Positions 7,063-16,250 of a stretch of 64,000 bases of DNA are shown here, in pieces. This stretch comes from JAHCHG01 sp041394845. Its GTDB lineage: Bacteria; Acidobacteriota; Blastocatellia; Pyrinomonadales; Pyrinomonadaceae. The stretch covers positions 1,922,001-1,986,000 of the forward strand of contig JAWKHL010000001.1 of NCBI GenBank assembly GCA_041394845.1, given 5' to 3'. The notes under the pieces are model-generated. The model did no database searches, was not told the origin of the DNA, and saw only the letters and a list, made by a program, of their open reading frames with translations. Each line of letters opens with the position of its first letter. Positions within the stretch are counted from its first letter, which is position 1. A program made the position numbers and the translations under genes.

Positions 7063-8901
7063 ATGCTGGTTTTACTTCATCTATTCGCATTGTCCCTTTT
7101 GGTTCTGCTGGGCTTTTACGTGTTTGTGGGAAATCCACGAAACCGCGCCCATCAGACTTTTGCCGCCTTTATCGCCTGCCTGGCATTGTGGACGGTCAAG
7201 GACCTGATCTTCTGGAACTTTCACGAGGAGAATTTTCCCGACGGCTGGTGGGTTTCGTCGAGCTTTATCATCGCCCTTTCGATGCAATGCGTTCTGGCCG
7301 TATTCGCCTGGGTTTTTCCCGAAAACTCCCGCACCCCGAGAAAAAAGGCCGCCATTCTTTTCGCACCCAGTCTGGTCTTGATCCCGGCGGCCCTTTTCGG
7401 TCTGCTCTGGCACAAGGTCAGTTTCGAAAACGGGAACTTTATTATTGATCTGGCCCCGTTGGCATACGCTTTTGTCGTTTACGTTTATTTCGTTTTCAGT
7501 TTCGGAGCCTACAATTTACTAAAAAAATATTACAAATATAAGGACACCCAAAAAGGCCAGCAGATCGGCGCCATCCTGTGGGCCATCGGCATCACCGGCA
7601 TTCTTAAAACGGTTGCCAACATCATATTGCCGTTTTTCGGGATCTACGAACTCCTCCCCTACAGCACGATCTTCGTTCTGCCCGGAGTTCTGATCTACAC
7701 CTACGCCATCTCAAATTTCAAACTTTTTTCTCTGCAAACCGCCCTCGATCAGTTCCGGCTCTTCCCGATCGCCTATAAGATCGCCCTGAGCATCGCTTCG
7801 GTGGCCATCATCAGCTTTATTTTGTTCCAAATTCCCATCGTCTACTGGGCATTTCAGAACGGGATGAATTTCGAAGCCTGGCGCAAATATCTGGTTTTCA
7901 GCGTTATTTCGGCGCTGGTCCCGAACCTGCTTCTGGTTTTGATCATCGTCCGCATTTTTTCCCGTCCCCTGCAACGCATCACTCTGGCCGCCCTCCAGGT
8001 TACCGAGGGAGATTACGGTACCGAGGTCGATCTCAGGAAAAGCAACGATGAGATCGGTCTTCTGGCCGGTTCCTTTAATGAGATGAGCCGGAAAATGGCC
8101 GATGACATCGAGCAATTGAAAAAACTTAACGAACAGTTGATCCGAACCGAAAAACTGGCCGCCATGGGAACCCTCTCCGCCGGAGTCGCCCACGAGGTCA
8201 ACAACCCGCTGGCCTCCATTTCCTCGCTGATCCAGATGCTTCAAAGGAAAAATGATCTGGATGAAGGAATCAGGGAAAAGCTAAAACTGATCTCCACCCA
8301 AATCGACCGCATCACCAGAGTTACAAAGGACATGATGGATTTCGCCCGCGCCCGCCCGGCCGCCAAAAGTCTGGTCGACATCAACGGGGTGATCGAAACC
8401 GCCCTCCGTCTTGCCAGCTTTGACAAATCGTTCCAAAAACTGGATTTGACCAGAAGTTTCGCGCCTTCTCTGCCGGAAATCTGGGCCGATTCCGATCAGC
8501 TTCAACAGGTGTTTCTGAATTTGTTTCTCAACGCCCGCGATGCCATGCCGGAGGGCGGAAAACTATTGATCGCAACCGGCAGGTCGGAAGAGGAGGTCGT
8601 GGTTGAGATCGGCGACAGCGGAACGGGGATTGAAAAAAAGGATTTGAAAAAGATTTTCGATCCGTTTTTTACGACCAAATCGGCCGGAAAAGGGACCGGC
8701 CTCGGGCTGGCGGTCTGTTACGGTATCATCACCGCTCACGAGGGAAAAATCGAGGCCCATCCGAATCAAACCGACGGAACCACATTTTTCATCCATCTGC
8801 CGTTCGGCGAAAAAAAGCGGGGATCATTAAATGATGCCCCGCTTCAGGAAAATGTTTTTCAACTTTCCAAAGGTTCCAACAACGAACCGAAAACTACCTG
8901 A
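7063..8901 (+). CDS. Sensor histidine kinase, 7TM N-terminus with HAMP
   Basis: 612 aa from the ATG at 7063; a TTG at 7021 would overlap the -10 box. The first ~285 residues hold about eight hydrophobic helices with the layout of the histidine-kinase N-terminal 7TM region. A HAMP domain follows (~residues 295-350), then HisKA with H377 in 'GVAHEVNNPLASI', and a HATPase domain with N-box 'NLFLNARDAM', 'GDSGTGI' and 'GTGLGLAV'. The family autophosphorylates and passes phosphate to a response regulator. No response regulator is adjacent, so its partner is elsewhere; the NtrC-like regulator near 45-46.5 kb already has its own kinase. Its 3' end overlaps the convergent glycine-zipper gene by 8 bases. 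Confidence 0.9.
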   Translation: MLVLLHLFALSLLVLLGFYVFVGNPRNRAHQTFAAFIACLALWTVKDLIFWNFHEENFPDGWWVSSSFIIALSMQCVLAVFAWVFPENSRTPRKKAAILFAPSLVLIPAALFGLLWHKVSFENGNFIIDLAPLAYAFVVYVYFVFSFGAYNLLKKYYKYKDTQKGQQIGAILWAIGITGILKTVANIILPFFGIYELLPYSTIFVLPGVLIYTYAISNFKLFSLQTALDQFRLFPIAYKIALSIASVAIISFILFQIPIVYWAFQNGMNFEAWRKYLVFSVISALVPNLLLVLIIVRIFSRPLQRITLAALQVTEGDYGTEVDLRKSNDEIGLLAGSFNEMSRKMADDIEQLKKLNEQLIRTEKLAAMGTLSAGVAHEVNNPLASISSLIQMLQRKNDLDEGIREKLKLISTQIDRITRVTKDMMDFARARPAAKSLVDINGVIETALRLASFDKSFQKLDLTRSFAPSLPEIWADSDQLQQVFLNLFLNARDAMPEGGKLLIATGRSEEEVVVEIGDSGTGIEKKDLKKIFDPFFTTKSAGKGTGLGLAVCYGIITAHEGKIEAHPNQTDGTTFFIHLPFGEKKRGSLNDAPLQENVFQLSKGSNNEPKTT

Positions 8902-9355
8902 GATAATATCGCTTGCCGTTCCGGACGTAGAATCTTCGACCGTTGCTCGTCCGGTAATATCTTCTGCCGTTTCTGGTGTAAAGATAGGTCGCCCCGGCTC
9001 CCGCCGCCGATCCGACGATCAAACCGGTTTTCCCGCCGATGGCCGCGCCGGTTCCCGCACCGACCAAAGTTCCGCCGGCGACTTTCGCCCAGCGGCGGGT
9101 TTTGGAATTTGCGTAACGGCGCTTGGTTCCCTTCCGGCTCGAAGCGTACAAGAGCCCCGCTCCGGCCCCGATCATGGCTCCGTTCCGGCCGCGGCCGATC
9201 AGAGCGCCAGCCGCGGTGCTACCGGCCACAATGGCGATATTGGTCGCCAATCCTCTGTGCTTTTTCTTTTTCCGGCGGGTCTGCGCCGAAGCGTCCAAAG
9301 CAAAAGCTGAAAATAAGAAAGTCAAGACAATAACCAAAGAAAATAATTTTTTCAT
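8894..9355 (-). CDS. Secreted glycine-zipper protein
   Basis: 153 aa with a signal peptide (LFSLVIVLTFLFSAFALDASAQ). The mature protein has several glycine-zipper stretches (GSTAAGALIG, GAMIGAGAGLL, GGTLVGAGTGAAIGG, GLIVGSAAGAGA) and a repetitive basic/aromatic tail (NGRRYYR, NGRRFYV, NGKRYYL). Glycine-zipper proteins insert in or associate with the outer envelope. GGAG precedes the ATG at 9355. A sigma-54-type promoter lies 56 bases upstream of the start. The tail triplet looks surface- or nucleic-acid-binding, but function is unknown. Confidence 0.75.
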   Translation of the reverse strand: MKKLFSLVIVLTFLFSAFALDASAQTRRKKKKHRGLATNIAIVAGSTAAGALIGRGRNGAMIGAGAGLLYASSRKGTKRRYANSKTRRWAKVAGGTLVGAGTGAAIGGKTGLIVGSAAGAGATYLYTRNGRRYYRTSNGRRFYVRNGKRYYLR

Positions 9356-9421
9356 TTCTCCTACTCCTTTTCAGGGATCATTTATTTCAAGGGGGTTTCA
9401 AAAATTGATGTTTCGGTTCAT

Positions 9422-9438
9422 AACAAGGACCGTGCCAA
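9422..9438 (-). promoter_or_regulatory. Sigma-54 (-24/-12) promoter of the glycine-zipper gene
   Basis: On the minus strand TTGGCACGGTCCTTGTT matches the sigma-54 consensus at every conserved base except -12 (GT instead of GC), with correct spacing. The predicted +1 is near 9411, giving a 56-base leader. Confidence 0.6.
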
Positions 9439-9630
9439 AAGGGTCGTGAATTATCTTCTTTTTTTATTAGACCCCCCATCTTTACTGACCGAAACGGAAT
9501 TTTCGCATATTTTCGACAAATTTTGGTCCAGATCCGGTTCGCACGATTTCGTGTCCAAATTCTTGACAGGCATACGATTTCGGTGCAAGTTATTGATACA
9601 CTTCTTTTCTACAAACTTGAGGAAAATTCG

Positions 9631-10953
9631 ATGAAAAAATATCTGCTTAGCATTTTCATATTGCTTTTTCTGTCTCTCTGTCCGGCTATGGGGCAAACCC
9701 GGCCGACCGCCTTTGTCGGAGCCAGGATCATTCCGATCATCGGAGAACCGGTCGAAAACGGGGTTCTGATCATTCAAAACGGCAAGATCACCGCCGTCGG
9801 TGATTCCAGCGCCGTCCAGATACCGGCAAATGCCGAAAGGATCGATGTTTCGGGCAAGGTGATTATGCCCGGTCTGGTCGATACCCACAGTCATATCGGC
9901 GAACCTGCCGGGGCCGACGGTTCCGGGCCGATCCAGCCGGATGTCCGAATCCTCGATTCGGTAAACCCGCGCGCGGCGGGCATCCAGCGGGCCCAATCGG
10001 GCGGGATCACGACCGCCAACGTAATGCCCGGTTCGGGTCATCTCGACAGCGGTCAGACGCTTTATCTGAAACTGCGCGATGACGCCAACACGATCGACGA
10101 TTTGCTGATCTACGATTCGGACGGAAAATATATGGGCGGGATCAAATTCGCCAACGGCACCAACAGCCTTCGGGGGACGGGAAAATTCCCGGGCACCAGG
10201 GCAAAATCGGCCGCGCTGGTTCGCGAACAATTTATCAAGGCTCAGGAATACCGGGAAAAAGTCCGAAAAGCCGGCGACGATAAGGACAAGATGCCCCCCC
10301 GCGATCTGGCCATGGAGGCATTGGTCGAGGTCCTCGACGGCAAAAGAACGATACATTTTCACACCCATCGCCACGACGATATCCTGACCGTTTTGAGATT
10401 GAAAAAAGAGTTCGGTTTCAAGGTCGTCCTCCACCACGTTTCCGAAGGCTGGAAGGTGGCCGAAGAGATTGCCGCCGCCGGGGTTCCCTCTTCGATCATC
10501 ATGATCGAGGCGCCGGGCGGAAAACTGGAAGCGGTCGATCTTTCCCTGACGACCGGAGCGGCTCTGGAAAAAGTCGGCGCTCTGGTCGGTTTTCACACCG
10601 ACGATTACATCACCGATTCCCGGCTTTTCCTGCGTTCGGCCGCCCTTGGTGTTCGGGGCGGTATGTCGCGCGAAAAGGCCCTTTACGGAATGACCATGGC
10701 AGGGGCGATGATGCTCGATCTGGATAAAAGGATCGGTTCGCTGACAACCGGCAAAGACGCCGATTTTATAGTACTTTCAGGCGATCCGTTGAGCGTTTAC
10801 ACTCACGTTCTGCAAACCTACGTCGAGGGCCGCAAGGTTTTCGACCGTTCCGACCCCAAGGATTACCTGATCGCGGTCGGCGGTTTCGGAGCCACTACTG
10901 ACAGGCAAATTCACATCGACTGTTTTGACGGAGATCTGGGAGGTGACAATTAA
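9631..10953 (+). CDS. Secreted amidohydrolase (imidazolonepropionase-like)
   Basis: 440 aa from the ATG at 9631, with GAGGA 8 bases upstream. A signal peptide (YLLSIFILLFLSLCPAMGQ) targets it to the periplasm. The metal site of the amidohydrolase superfamily is present: H86-x-H88 in 'VDTHSHIGE', a conserved 'VLHHVSEG' His, and the acidic 'FHTDDYITD' segment. The usual composite barrel ends are seen (N-terminal 'GARIIPIIGEPVENG', C-terminal 'GSLTTGKDADFIVLSGDPL'). Family members hydrolyse cyclic amides or peptides; the substrate is unknown. Its TAA overlaps the ATG of the next gene (TAATG), so the two are translated together. Confidence 0.85.
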   Translation: MKKYLLSIFILLFLSLCPAMGQTRPTAFVGARIIPIIGEPVENGVLIIQNGKITAVGDSSAVQIPANAERIDVSGKVIMPGLVDTHSHIGEPAGADGSGPIQPDVRILDSVNPRAAGIQRAQSGGITTANVMPGSGHLDSGQTLYLKLRDDANTIDDLLIYDSDGKYMGGIKFANGTNSLRGTGKFPGTRAKSAALVREQFIKAQEYREKVRKAGDDKDKMPPRDLAMEALVEVLDGKRTIHFHTHRHDDILTVLRLKKEFGFKVVLHHVSEGWKVAEEIAAAGVPSSIIMIEAPGGKLEAVDLSLTTGAALEKVGALVGFHTDDYITDSRLFLRSAALGVRGGMSREKALYGMTMAGAMMLDLDKRIGSLTTGKDADFIVLSGDPLSVYTHVLQTYVEGRKVFDRSDPKDYLIAVGGFGATTDRQIHIDCFDGDLGGDN

Positions 10954-12164
10954 TGTTTAAGGCAAAAGTTCTTTTACGGGTTTTGGGTTCGTGTTTTATC
11001 ATCAATTGTTTTCTGCTGACGGTTTTCGGACAAAAAACCGCCGTTAAAGGAGAAACCGTCTGGACGATGGCGGGTGAACCGATCACCAACGGCGTCGTGC
11101 TGGTCAAGGACGGAAAGATCGAAGCGGTCGGCCCGGCCGCTCAGATCCAGATCCCGGCCGATTATCAGGTCGTTTCCGCCAAAGTCGTAACCCCCGGTCT
11201 GATCGACGCCCACAGCGTCATCGGTCTGGCCGGTTATCTCAATCAACCGCACGATCAGATGCAGATCGAAGGATCTTCTCCGATCCAGCCCGAACTTCGG
11301 GCCATCGACGCCTATAACGCCCGCGAAAAATTGGTCGAGTGGGTCCGACAATTCGGCGTTACGACGATTCACACCGGACACGCTCCGGCCGCTTTGATCT
11401 CGGGTCAGACCATGATCGCCAAAACCGTCGGCGATAACGTCGATCAGGCGACGGTAATTCAGACCGCAATGATCGCCGCCACTCTCGGGAGCGGGGCGCT
11501 CGAAAGCGGCGGAAAGTCCCCCGGCACCCGGGGCAAACAGGCCGCCATGCTGCGAGCTCTTTTGCTCAAGGCCCAAAACTACGGAAAAAAAGAGGATTCT
11601 CCGAGGGATCTTTCGCTCGAAATGATGAAAATGGTCATCGACCGAAAAATCCCCCTGCTGGTAACGGCGGAAAAAGCGCAGGACATAATGACCGCCCTCA
11701 GGATCGCCAAGGAATTTAACATCCGGATCGTTCTGGACGGTGTTTCCGAAGCGCCTCAGGTGATGGAAGAGATCAAAGCCTCCGGGTTTCCGGTCATCGT
11801 TCACCCGACGATGGCGCGGGCCGGCGGGGACCGCGAAAGTCTTTCGATGGAAACGGCCTCCAAATTGAAACGGGCGGGGATCTTGTTCGCCCTTCAGAGC
11901 GGTTACGAAACCTATGTGCCGAAAACCCGCATCGTGCTTTTCGAGGCCGGAGTGGCCGCCGCCAACGGGCTTTCCCGCCGCGATGCGCTGGCTTCGATAA
12001 CGATCGATGCCGCCAAAATTCTGGGGCTCGATGAGCGCATCGGTTCGATCGAAAAAGGCAAGGACGCCGATCTGGCGATGTACGACGGCGATCCCTTCGA
12101 ATACGCGACCCATTGCACCGGAACGATGATCGGAGGGAAAATCGTCAGCCAAGTCCTCCGCTAA
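10953..12164 (+). CDS. Amidohydrolase-family protein lacking metal ligands (probable pseudoenzyme)
   Basis: 403 aa with a signal peptide and the same fold markers as its upstream neighbour (GLIDAHS, GSIEKGKDADLAMYDGDP). Every metal-binding position I can align is changed. The HxH is 'HSV', the 'FHTHRHDD' segment is 'LVTAEKAQD', 'VLHHVSEG' is 'VLDGVSEA', and 'FHTDDY' is 'LQSGYE'. The overall length and core strands are kept, so it is a folded protein that probably does not hydrolyse anything itself. It most likely forms a complex with, or regulates, the active partner. A terminator follows directly. Confidence 0.8.
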   Translation: MFKAKVLLRVLGSCFIINCFLLTVFGQKTAVKGETVWTMAGEPITNGVVLVKDGKIEAVGPAAQIQIPADYQVVSAKVVTPGLIDAHSVIGLAGYLNQPHDQMQIEGSSPIQPELRAIDAYNAREKLVEWVRQFGVTTIHTGHAPAALISGQTMIAKTVGDNVDQATVIQTAMIAATLGSGALESGGKSPGTRGKQAAMLRALLLKAQNYGKKEDSPRDLSLEMMKMVIDRKIPLLVTAEKAQDIMTALRIAKEFNIRIVLDGVSEAPQVMEEIKASGFPVIVHPTMARAGGDRESLSMETASKLKRAGILFALQSGYETYVPKTRIVLFEAGVAAANGLSRRDALASITIDAAKILGLDERIGSIEKGKDADLAMYDGDPFEYATHCTGTMIGGKIVSQVLR

Positions 12165-12218
12165 AAAAAACGGGCTTTCGGAAAAACCAAAGACCTTTTT
12201 CGAAAGCCCGTTTTTTTT
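12163..12218 (+). terminator. Rho-independent terminator of the amidohydrolase pair
   Basis: The arms at 12171-12186 and 12196-12210 (ACGGGCTTTCG with CGAAAGCCCGT as core, one bulge) are followed by eight T. A-rich sequence on the left side could make it act in both directions. Confidence 0.8.
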
Positions 12219-12327
12219 ATTTGGCCTGCCGACATTTTCCCTTCGGACTTTTTTAACCCCCTTGTTTTCCGCAAAAAAACGGCAAAAACCCGTCACCAAA
12301 AAAATTGAAGAGGAGAAAAGCTCAGTT

Positions 12328-12987
12328 ATGAATCCCGAAAATTCCGCGCCCCGACAAGCATCTTTTTCAAACAAATTTACCATTCGTTTGTGGCTCCTGC
12401 CGGTTTTGCTCCTGATCGGCATCCTCGCCTTTCACCGACCGGCCCTCGCTCAACCCGAGGGTGCGGTCGGGGCCATCGAGGCGGTCGAAGAAAAACCGGC
12501 CCCCAAGGTTTCCGGAGCGAGCGGGCGCATCTCAGCGAACGGGGGAGCCGGAGCCACTCAACAAAAAACGGCCCCGACCAAATCATCGGGAAAGAGTTCC
12601 GGAAAAAGCTCGGCCAAAAAAAACAGATCCGTTTCCAAAACGACGGCCAAATCGCCCGGCCCGAAATCGACTTCCCCGAAGGCCTATGACGGTTTCGTTA
12701 TCGGCGATAAATATACTTTCCTGAATTTCGAGATAGCCGAGATGGTGCGACCGGTTTACACCATCAAAGCCAAAGAGGCCGGCGCTTCCGGGTTGGTTCA
12801 GGTCGAGGTCCTGATCGAAACCGACGGAACGGTTTTAACCGCCAAAGCACGAACCGGAAACGAACTTCTTCATCCCGAAGCCGAAAAGGCGGCGTTGGCC
12901 ACCAAATTCAACAAACCATCGGTTTACGGCAAACCGGCGCGGGCGATCGGTTTCGTGGTTTACCGGTTCGGCAAAAGGGAGGAATGA
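12328..12987 (+). CDS. TonB C-terminal-domain protein, membrane-anchored or secreted
   Basis: 219 aa from the ATG at 12328, with AGGAG about 11 bases upstream; a TTG at 12262 is less likely. A hydrophobic segment (LWLLPVLLLIGILAF, 21-35) ends in ALAQ and can be a signal peptide or anchor. A Ser/Lys/Pro-rich linker (~50-125) leads to a TonB_C-like domain: 'VYTIKAKEAGASGLVQVEVLIETDGTV' flows into 'LHPEAEKAALATKF'. TonB_C domains bind outer-membrane receptors or act as periplasmic adaptors. No ExbB/ExbD genes are nearby, so a classical energy-transducing role is not supported here. The next gene carries the same type of domain. Confidence 0.75.
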   Translation: MNPENSAPRQASFSNKFTIRLWLLPVLLLIGILAFHRPALAQPEGAVGAIEAVEEKPAPKVSGASGRISANGGAGATQQKTAPTKSSGKSSGKSSAKKNRSVSKTTAKSPGPKSTSPKAYDGFVIGDKYTFLNFEIAEMVRPVYTIKAKEAGASGLVQVEVLIETDGTVLTAKARTGNELLHPEAEKAALATKFNKPSVYGKPARAIGFVVYRFGKREE

Positions 12988-13048
12988 GGCGTAAAAATGA
13001 TTTAGCCGAGTTTTCGTTCACCGAAGAAAGGGGTTTTCAAAGGCAAAT

Positions 13049-13771
13049 ATGAAAGCGATCACCTGTTCACAATGTGGGGCCGTCATCAAGAGAATCCGGA
13101 TCAGGGACAAATACGCCCACTGCGATTACTGCGACGCGGTCTTTCCGATCGAAGAGAAAAAGGTGATCGAAATCCCCTCTCCGCCCGGCGAAGATCAAAC
13201 CCAACAGCTGAGCAATTGGGAAATTTACCTGAGAAACCGGGAGGAAGTGAAAAAAAAGTACCCCGAACCGGTCATCCCGGTTGAAACCGAAGTTGACGAC
13301 CTGGCTCTTTTTAAAATAGTCGCTTTTCTTTCGATTATCGCGGCCGTGGTTTTCGGGGCAATAATTTTGAAGAAAGGTTTTTCGGATTCAAAAATTGAAA
13401 ACAAACCCGCCCAAACCCATAAACGAACGGTCTATGAAAACCCCGGACCGACGCCCTGCCCCGGTATCACCGTCTGGAGCGTTCCGCTCTATTTCGAGAA
13501 CGACACCCATTACATTGAAAAACCGAAGCTCGATCTGTCGAAATTGCCCACTTGTGATAAACGAGAATTAAAAACGACCATTTTTTCCGATCAAAACGAT
13601 CAGGTCGAAGTCAGGGTAACGGTCGATAAAAACGGAAATGTTACCGAAGCCAAAGCCGTTTCCGGGGACGAGTTTCTGCGCGGACCTGCCGAAGAGGCGG
13701 CCCGCAAATCCTTGTTTACCAAACGGCCGAAACCTCAGAAAAGGACGATCAAATACTACTTTATTCTTTAG
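13049..13771 (+). CDS. Zinc-ribbon / TM / TonB_C-like protein
   Basis: 240 aa. The N-terminus is a zinc ribbon (C6/C9, C25/C28: CSQCG ... CDYCD), which should be cytoplasmic. A single TM (~residues 88-110) follows. The outer part ends in a TonB_C-like domain (VEVRVTVDKNGNVTEAKAV ... AARKSLF). The arrangement of an inside metal sensor joined to an outside protein-binding domain is unusual. It is 61 bases after the TonB_C protein gene on the same strand and is probably co-expressed with it. Function unknown. Confidence 0.7.
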   Translation: MKAITCSQCGAVIKRIRIRDKYAHCDYCDAVFPIEEKKVIEIPSPPGEDQTQQLSNWEIYLRNREEVKKKYPEPVIPVETEVDDLALFKIVAFLSIIAAVVFGAIILKKGFSDSKIENKPAQTHKRTVYENPGPTPCPGITVWSVPLYFENDTHYIEKPKLDLSKLPTCDKRELKTTIFSDQNDQVEVRVTVDKNGNVTEAKAVSGDEFLRGPAEEAARKSLFTKRPKPQKRTIKYYFIL

Positions 13772-13823
13772 CCAAGCCGTTCCCGATAAAAAAATTCGGA
13801 CTCCAATTCCGGTTTCATTTGTT

Positions 13824-16070
13824 TCAATCGGCCCTTTCGATCAAAACGACATCGCTCAGGTAGGATGAGCGCGAAACGGCCAAACGGGTTCCGTCCGGCG
13901 ACCAGGCGAAATCATTCAGATATTTGGTTTTGAAATTGGTGACCGGTTTCGGCTCGCCGCCGTCGAGCGGCAATTTCCAGAGGTTTCCGACATTTCCCTC
14001 GACTCCGATGAAAAACAAACTCCGGTCGTCCTCGGCCCACAGGGTTTTGCTTTCCTTGAGTGCGGAGGGCACGTCAATAAGGCGTAAAACCTCGCCGCCC
14101 CCGACGGGCATAAAGCCGATCTTCCATTTGTCTTCCGAGATCTGAAAAAAACTGATCTGATCGCCGCTCCTCGAAAGAACGCCCCATTTGGCCCGAAAAT
14201 CAGCCAATGGAGCCGGAGAACCGCCCTCCGCCGTCGCTTTCCATAAATGCGGTTGAGAGAGAATTCCCCTCTGAAAAATGAACGTCCCCTCATCCGGCGA
14301 GCAATCCGGGTAAGCGTCCGCCTCTCCCTCGGTCATTTGTTTCAGTCCGGTTCCGTCGGCGTTGACCCGCCAGAGGTTCGATTTACCGGAAAGCCAGGAA
14401 ACGAAAATGATGTATTTCCCGGCGGGTGTAAAACACATTCCGCGCCGGTCGACTTCGGCTCCGTTCGTCAGTTGGCGACGATTTTTTCCGTCCGGTTCGA
14501 TCTGCCAGAGATCGCCCGCTCCGTCGGCCAGGGAACGGAAAACGATCTTGTCGTCCGGAGTCCAGAGAAGCGGATTTAAACCGCCCACCTCGGAGGCGAT
14601 TTCCCGGAAAGAACTCTCCCCTGCGGCGGGATCTCCGACATAAATGCCGTTGATCGAAGCGGTTTGCAAAGCCATAAACGATTGCCCCCCGGCGCTGGTG
14701 TTGATCTCGTAATATTCGTTCGGATCGTCGGTAACCGGGCTGATCTCCCCGGCCGGTTCCGAGACCAGCCAGATCTGATTTTTCGCCGCATTCTTTTCGC
14801 TTCCCGCCAGCAGCAAACCGTCCCCCTCACTTCGCCACGCAAAACTGGTTACGTCGTGCCAGCGCCTTTCGCTTAAAGGGCTTTCGGTTCCGTCCTTGAC
14901 CCTGACCCCGACCAGCAAGGCGTAATTCGATTCGGCTTCAAGATGATTGACCAGACAGGCGATGGTTTCGCCGTCCGGGGACCAGGCGACAAACGGGCCG
15001 TCAAAAATGAAGGTGTTGGGCTGGGGTTTTTCAGCCAGCACCCGCCGGTTGGTCCCGTCGGCTTCGGCGATCATCAGGTAGTTTTTTTCCGAAGCCGAAT
15101 CCGGCTGAACGTAGGCGAAACGCCGTCCGTCCGGAGAAAAGGAAATGGCGTGAGTGGCTATTCCGGTCACCTCCTGCGAAACGCCTCCGAGCGTCGGGAT
15201 CCGGAACAGACGGGCATCGGCCCGGTCGAAAGAAAAAAGGTTGTAATAGATCTGGGTTTCATCCGGAGAGAACGTCACTCCCCAAAATTCATCTTTGACG
15301 GGCGGAACGATCCGCTGGTCGTTGGCCACCCCGGTCTGCCGGACCCAGAGGCTGTTGCCTTCGGCTTCCCCCAAAACGTAAGCGACGAACTTTCCGTCCC
15401 GGGACATGGTCGCGGCCGCCACCCGGCCGTTATTGGTCAAACGGGTGATCCTTATTTTTTCAAAAGCCGGCGTCCTTTTGGCCCGCAAAAAATAAGCGCC
15501 AACCATCAAACTGAGACCCGCCAAGATCGCGACCGCCGCCCCAAGCCAAAAGCCCAGACGCTTCCGTGCGGCCCTCCCGTTAATCGCCAGATCCCTTTCC
15601 CCGACCTCCGGCCCCGGCGATCCCTTCATTCTTTTTTCAACTCCGGCGACGGGCGGTTGATCCGATGTTTCCAGATCTTCCGATTCGGTTTCGATCGTGA
15701 TCCGCGAGAGCATTTCGGTTTCGATCAAAAGGTGCGCCCCTTCCCGGTCAAATACTTCTCCCGTAAACCTGTAGCCGAAGCCGGGAACCGTTTCGATAAA
15801 GCGGGGCTTTTTGGAATTTTCGCCGAGAGCCTTGCGAATTTGCGAGATGTAAACCGTCAGATTGGATTCTTCGACGATCTGATCTGACCAGACCCGCGAG
15901 AAAAGTTCGTCTTTTTCCACCAGTCGGCCGTTCTTTTCGACCAGCGCCAAGAGCAGATCGAAGGCCTTGGCCGGGAGCGGCAAAACCCTCTCGCCGCGTC
16001 GGAGTTGGCGGTTTCCCGGATCAAGCTGAAAATCCTCAAACTGATAAATCCGCTGGGTCTCTCTTTTCAT
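13824..16070 (-). CDS. Membrane-tethered winged-helix regulator with PD40 beta-propeller
   Basis: 748 aa from the ATG at 16070. The N-terminal ~105 residues are an OmpR/CadC-type winged helix (LPLPAKAFDLLLALVEKNG, then 'TVYISQIRKALG', 'FIETVPGFGYRFTG'). A TM near residues 180-200 (FWLGAAVAILAGLSLMVGAYFL) is followed by a periplasmic beta-propeller with repeated 'FSPDG', 'AWSPDG' and 'CSPDE' PD40 signatures. Family knowledge: CadC-like proteins bind DNA on one side of the membrane and sense through the other. No phosphoacceptor domain is present. It is a close relative of the gene at 19093-21297 and is divergent from the zinc/HTH small gene. Confidence 0.85.
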   Translation of the reverse strand: MKRETQRIYQFEDFQLDPGNRQLRRGERVLPLPAKAFDLLLALVEKNGRLVEKDELFSRVWSDQIVEESNLTVYISQIRKALGENSKKPRFIETVPGFGYRFTGEVFDREGAHLLIETEMLSRITIETESEDLETSDQPPVAGVEKRMKGSPGPEVGERDLAINGRAARKRLGFWLGAAVAILAGLSLMVGAYFLRAKRTPAFEKIRITRLTNNGRVAAATMSRDGKFVAYVLGEAEGNSLWVRQTGVANDQRIVPPVKDEFWGVTFSPDETQIYYNLFSFDRADARLFRIPTLGGVSQEVTGIATHAISFSPDGRRFAYVQPDSASEKNYLMIAEADGTNRRVLAEKPQPNTFIFDGPFVAWSPDGETIACLVNHLEAESNYALLVGVRVKDGTESPLSERRWHDVTSFAWRSEGDGLLLAGSEKNAAKNQIWLVSEPAGEISPVTDDPNEYYEINTSAGGQSFMALQTASINGIYVGDPAAGESSFREIASEVGGLNPLLWTPDDKIVFRSLADGAGDLWQIEPDGKNRRQLTNGAEVDRRGMCFTPAGKYIIFVSWLSGKSNLWRVNADGTGLKQMTEGEADAYPDCSPDEGTFIFQRGILSQPHLWKATAEGGSPAPLADFRAKWGVLSRSGDQISFFQISEDKWKIGFMPVGGGEVLRLIDVPSALKESKTLWAEDDRSLFFIGVEGNVGNLWKLPLDGGEPKPVTNFKTKYLNDFAWSPDGTRLAVSRSSYLSDVVLIERAD

Positions 16071-16250
16071 TTTCGCCTTCGGAAAATATTCGGAAAAAAT
16101 TTGGAAAAACTTTAAGACTTTCCGCCTCGATCCGCACCATAATGACTCCGTTTCAAAAGCCCGCCCGAACTTCCGGCCTCCCCTTGTCGCAGTGAGGCGA
16201 TTATAGCAAAAAGCGGTTCGGGCAAGGAAGAAATTTTTGAGGGGAAAACC

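Noticed and set aside
10974..12422. A 482-aa open frame on the minus strand, antisense to the second amidohydrolase
   Set aside because: Shadow of the real gene; Asp/Arg/Gly/His-rich translation without recognisable fold.
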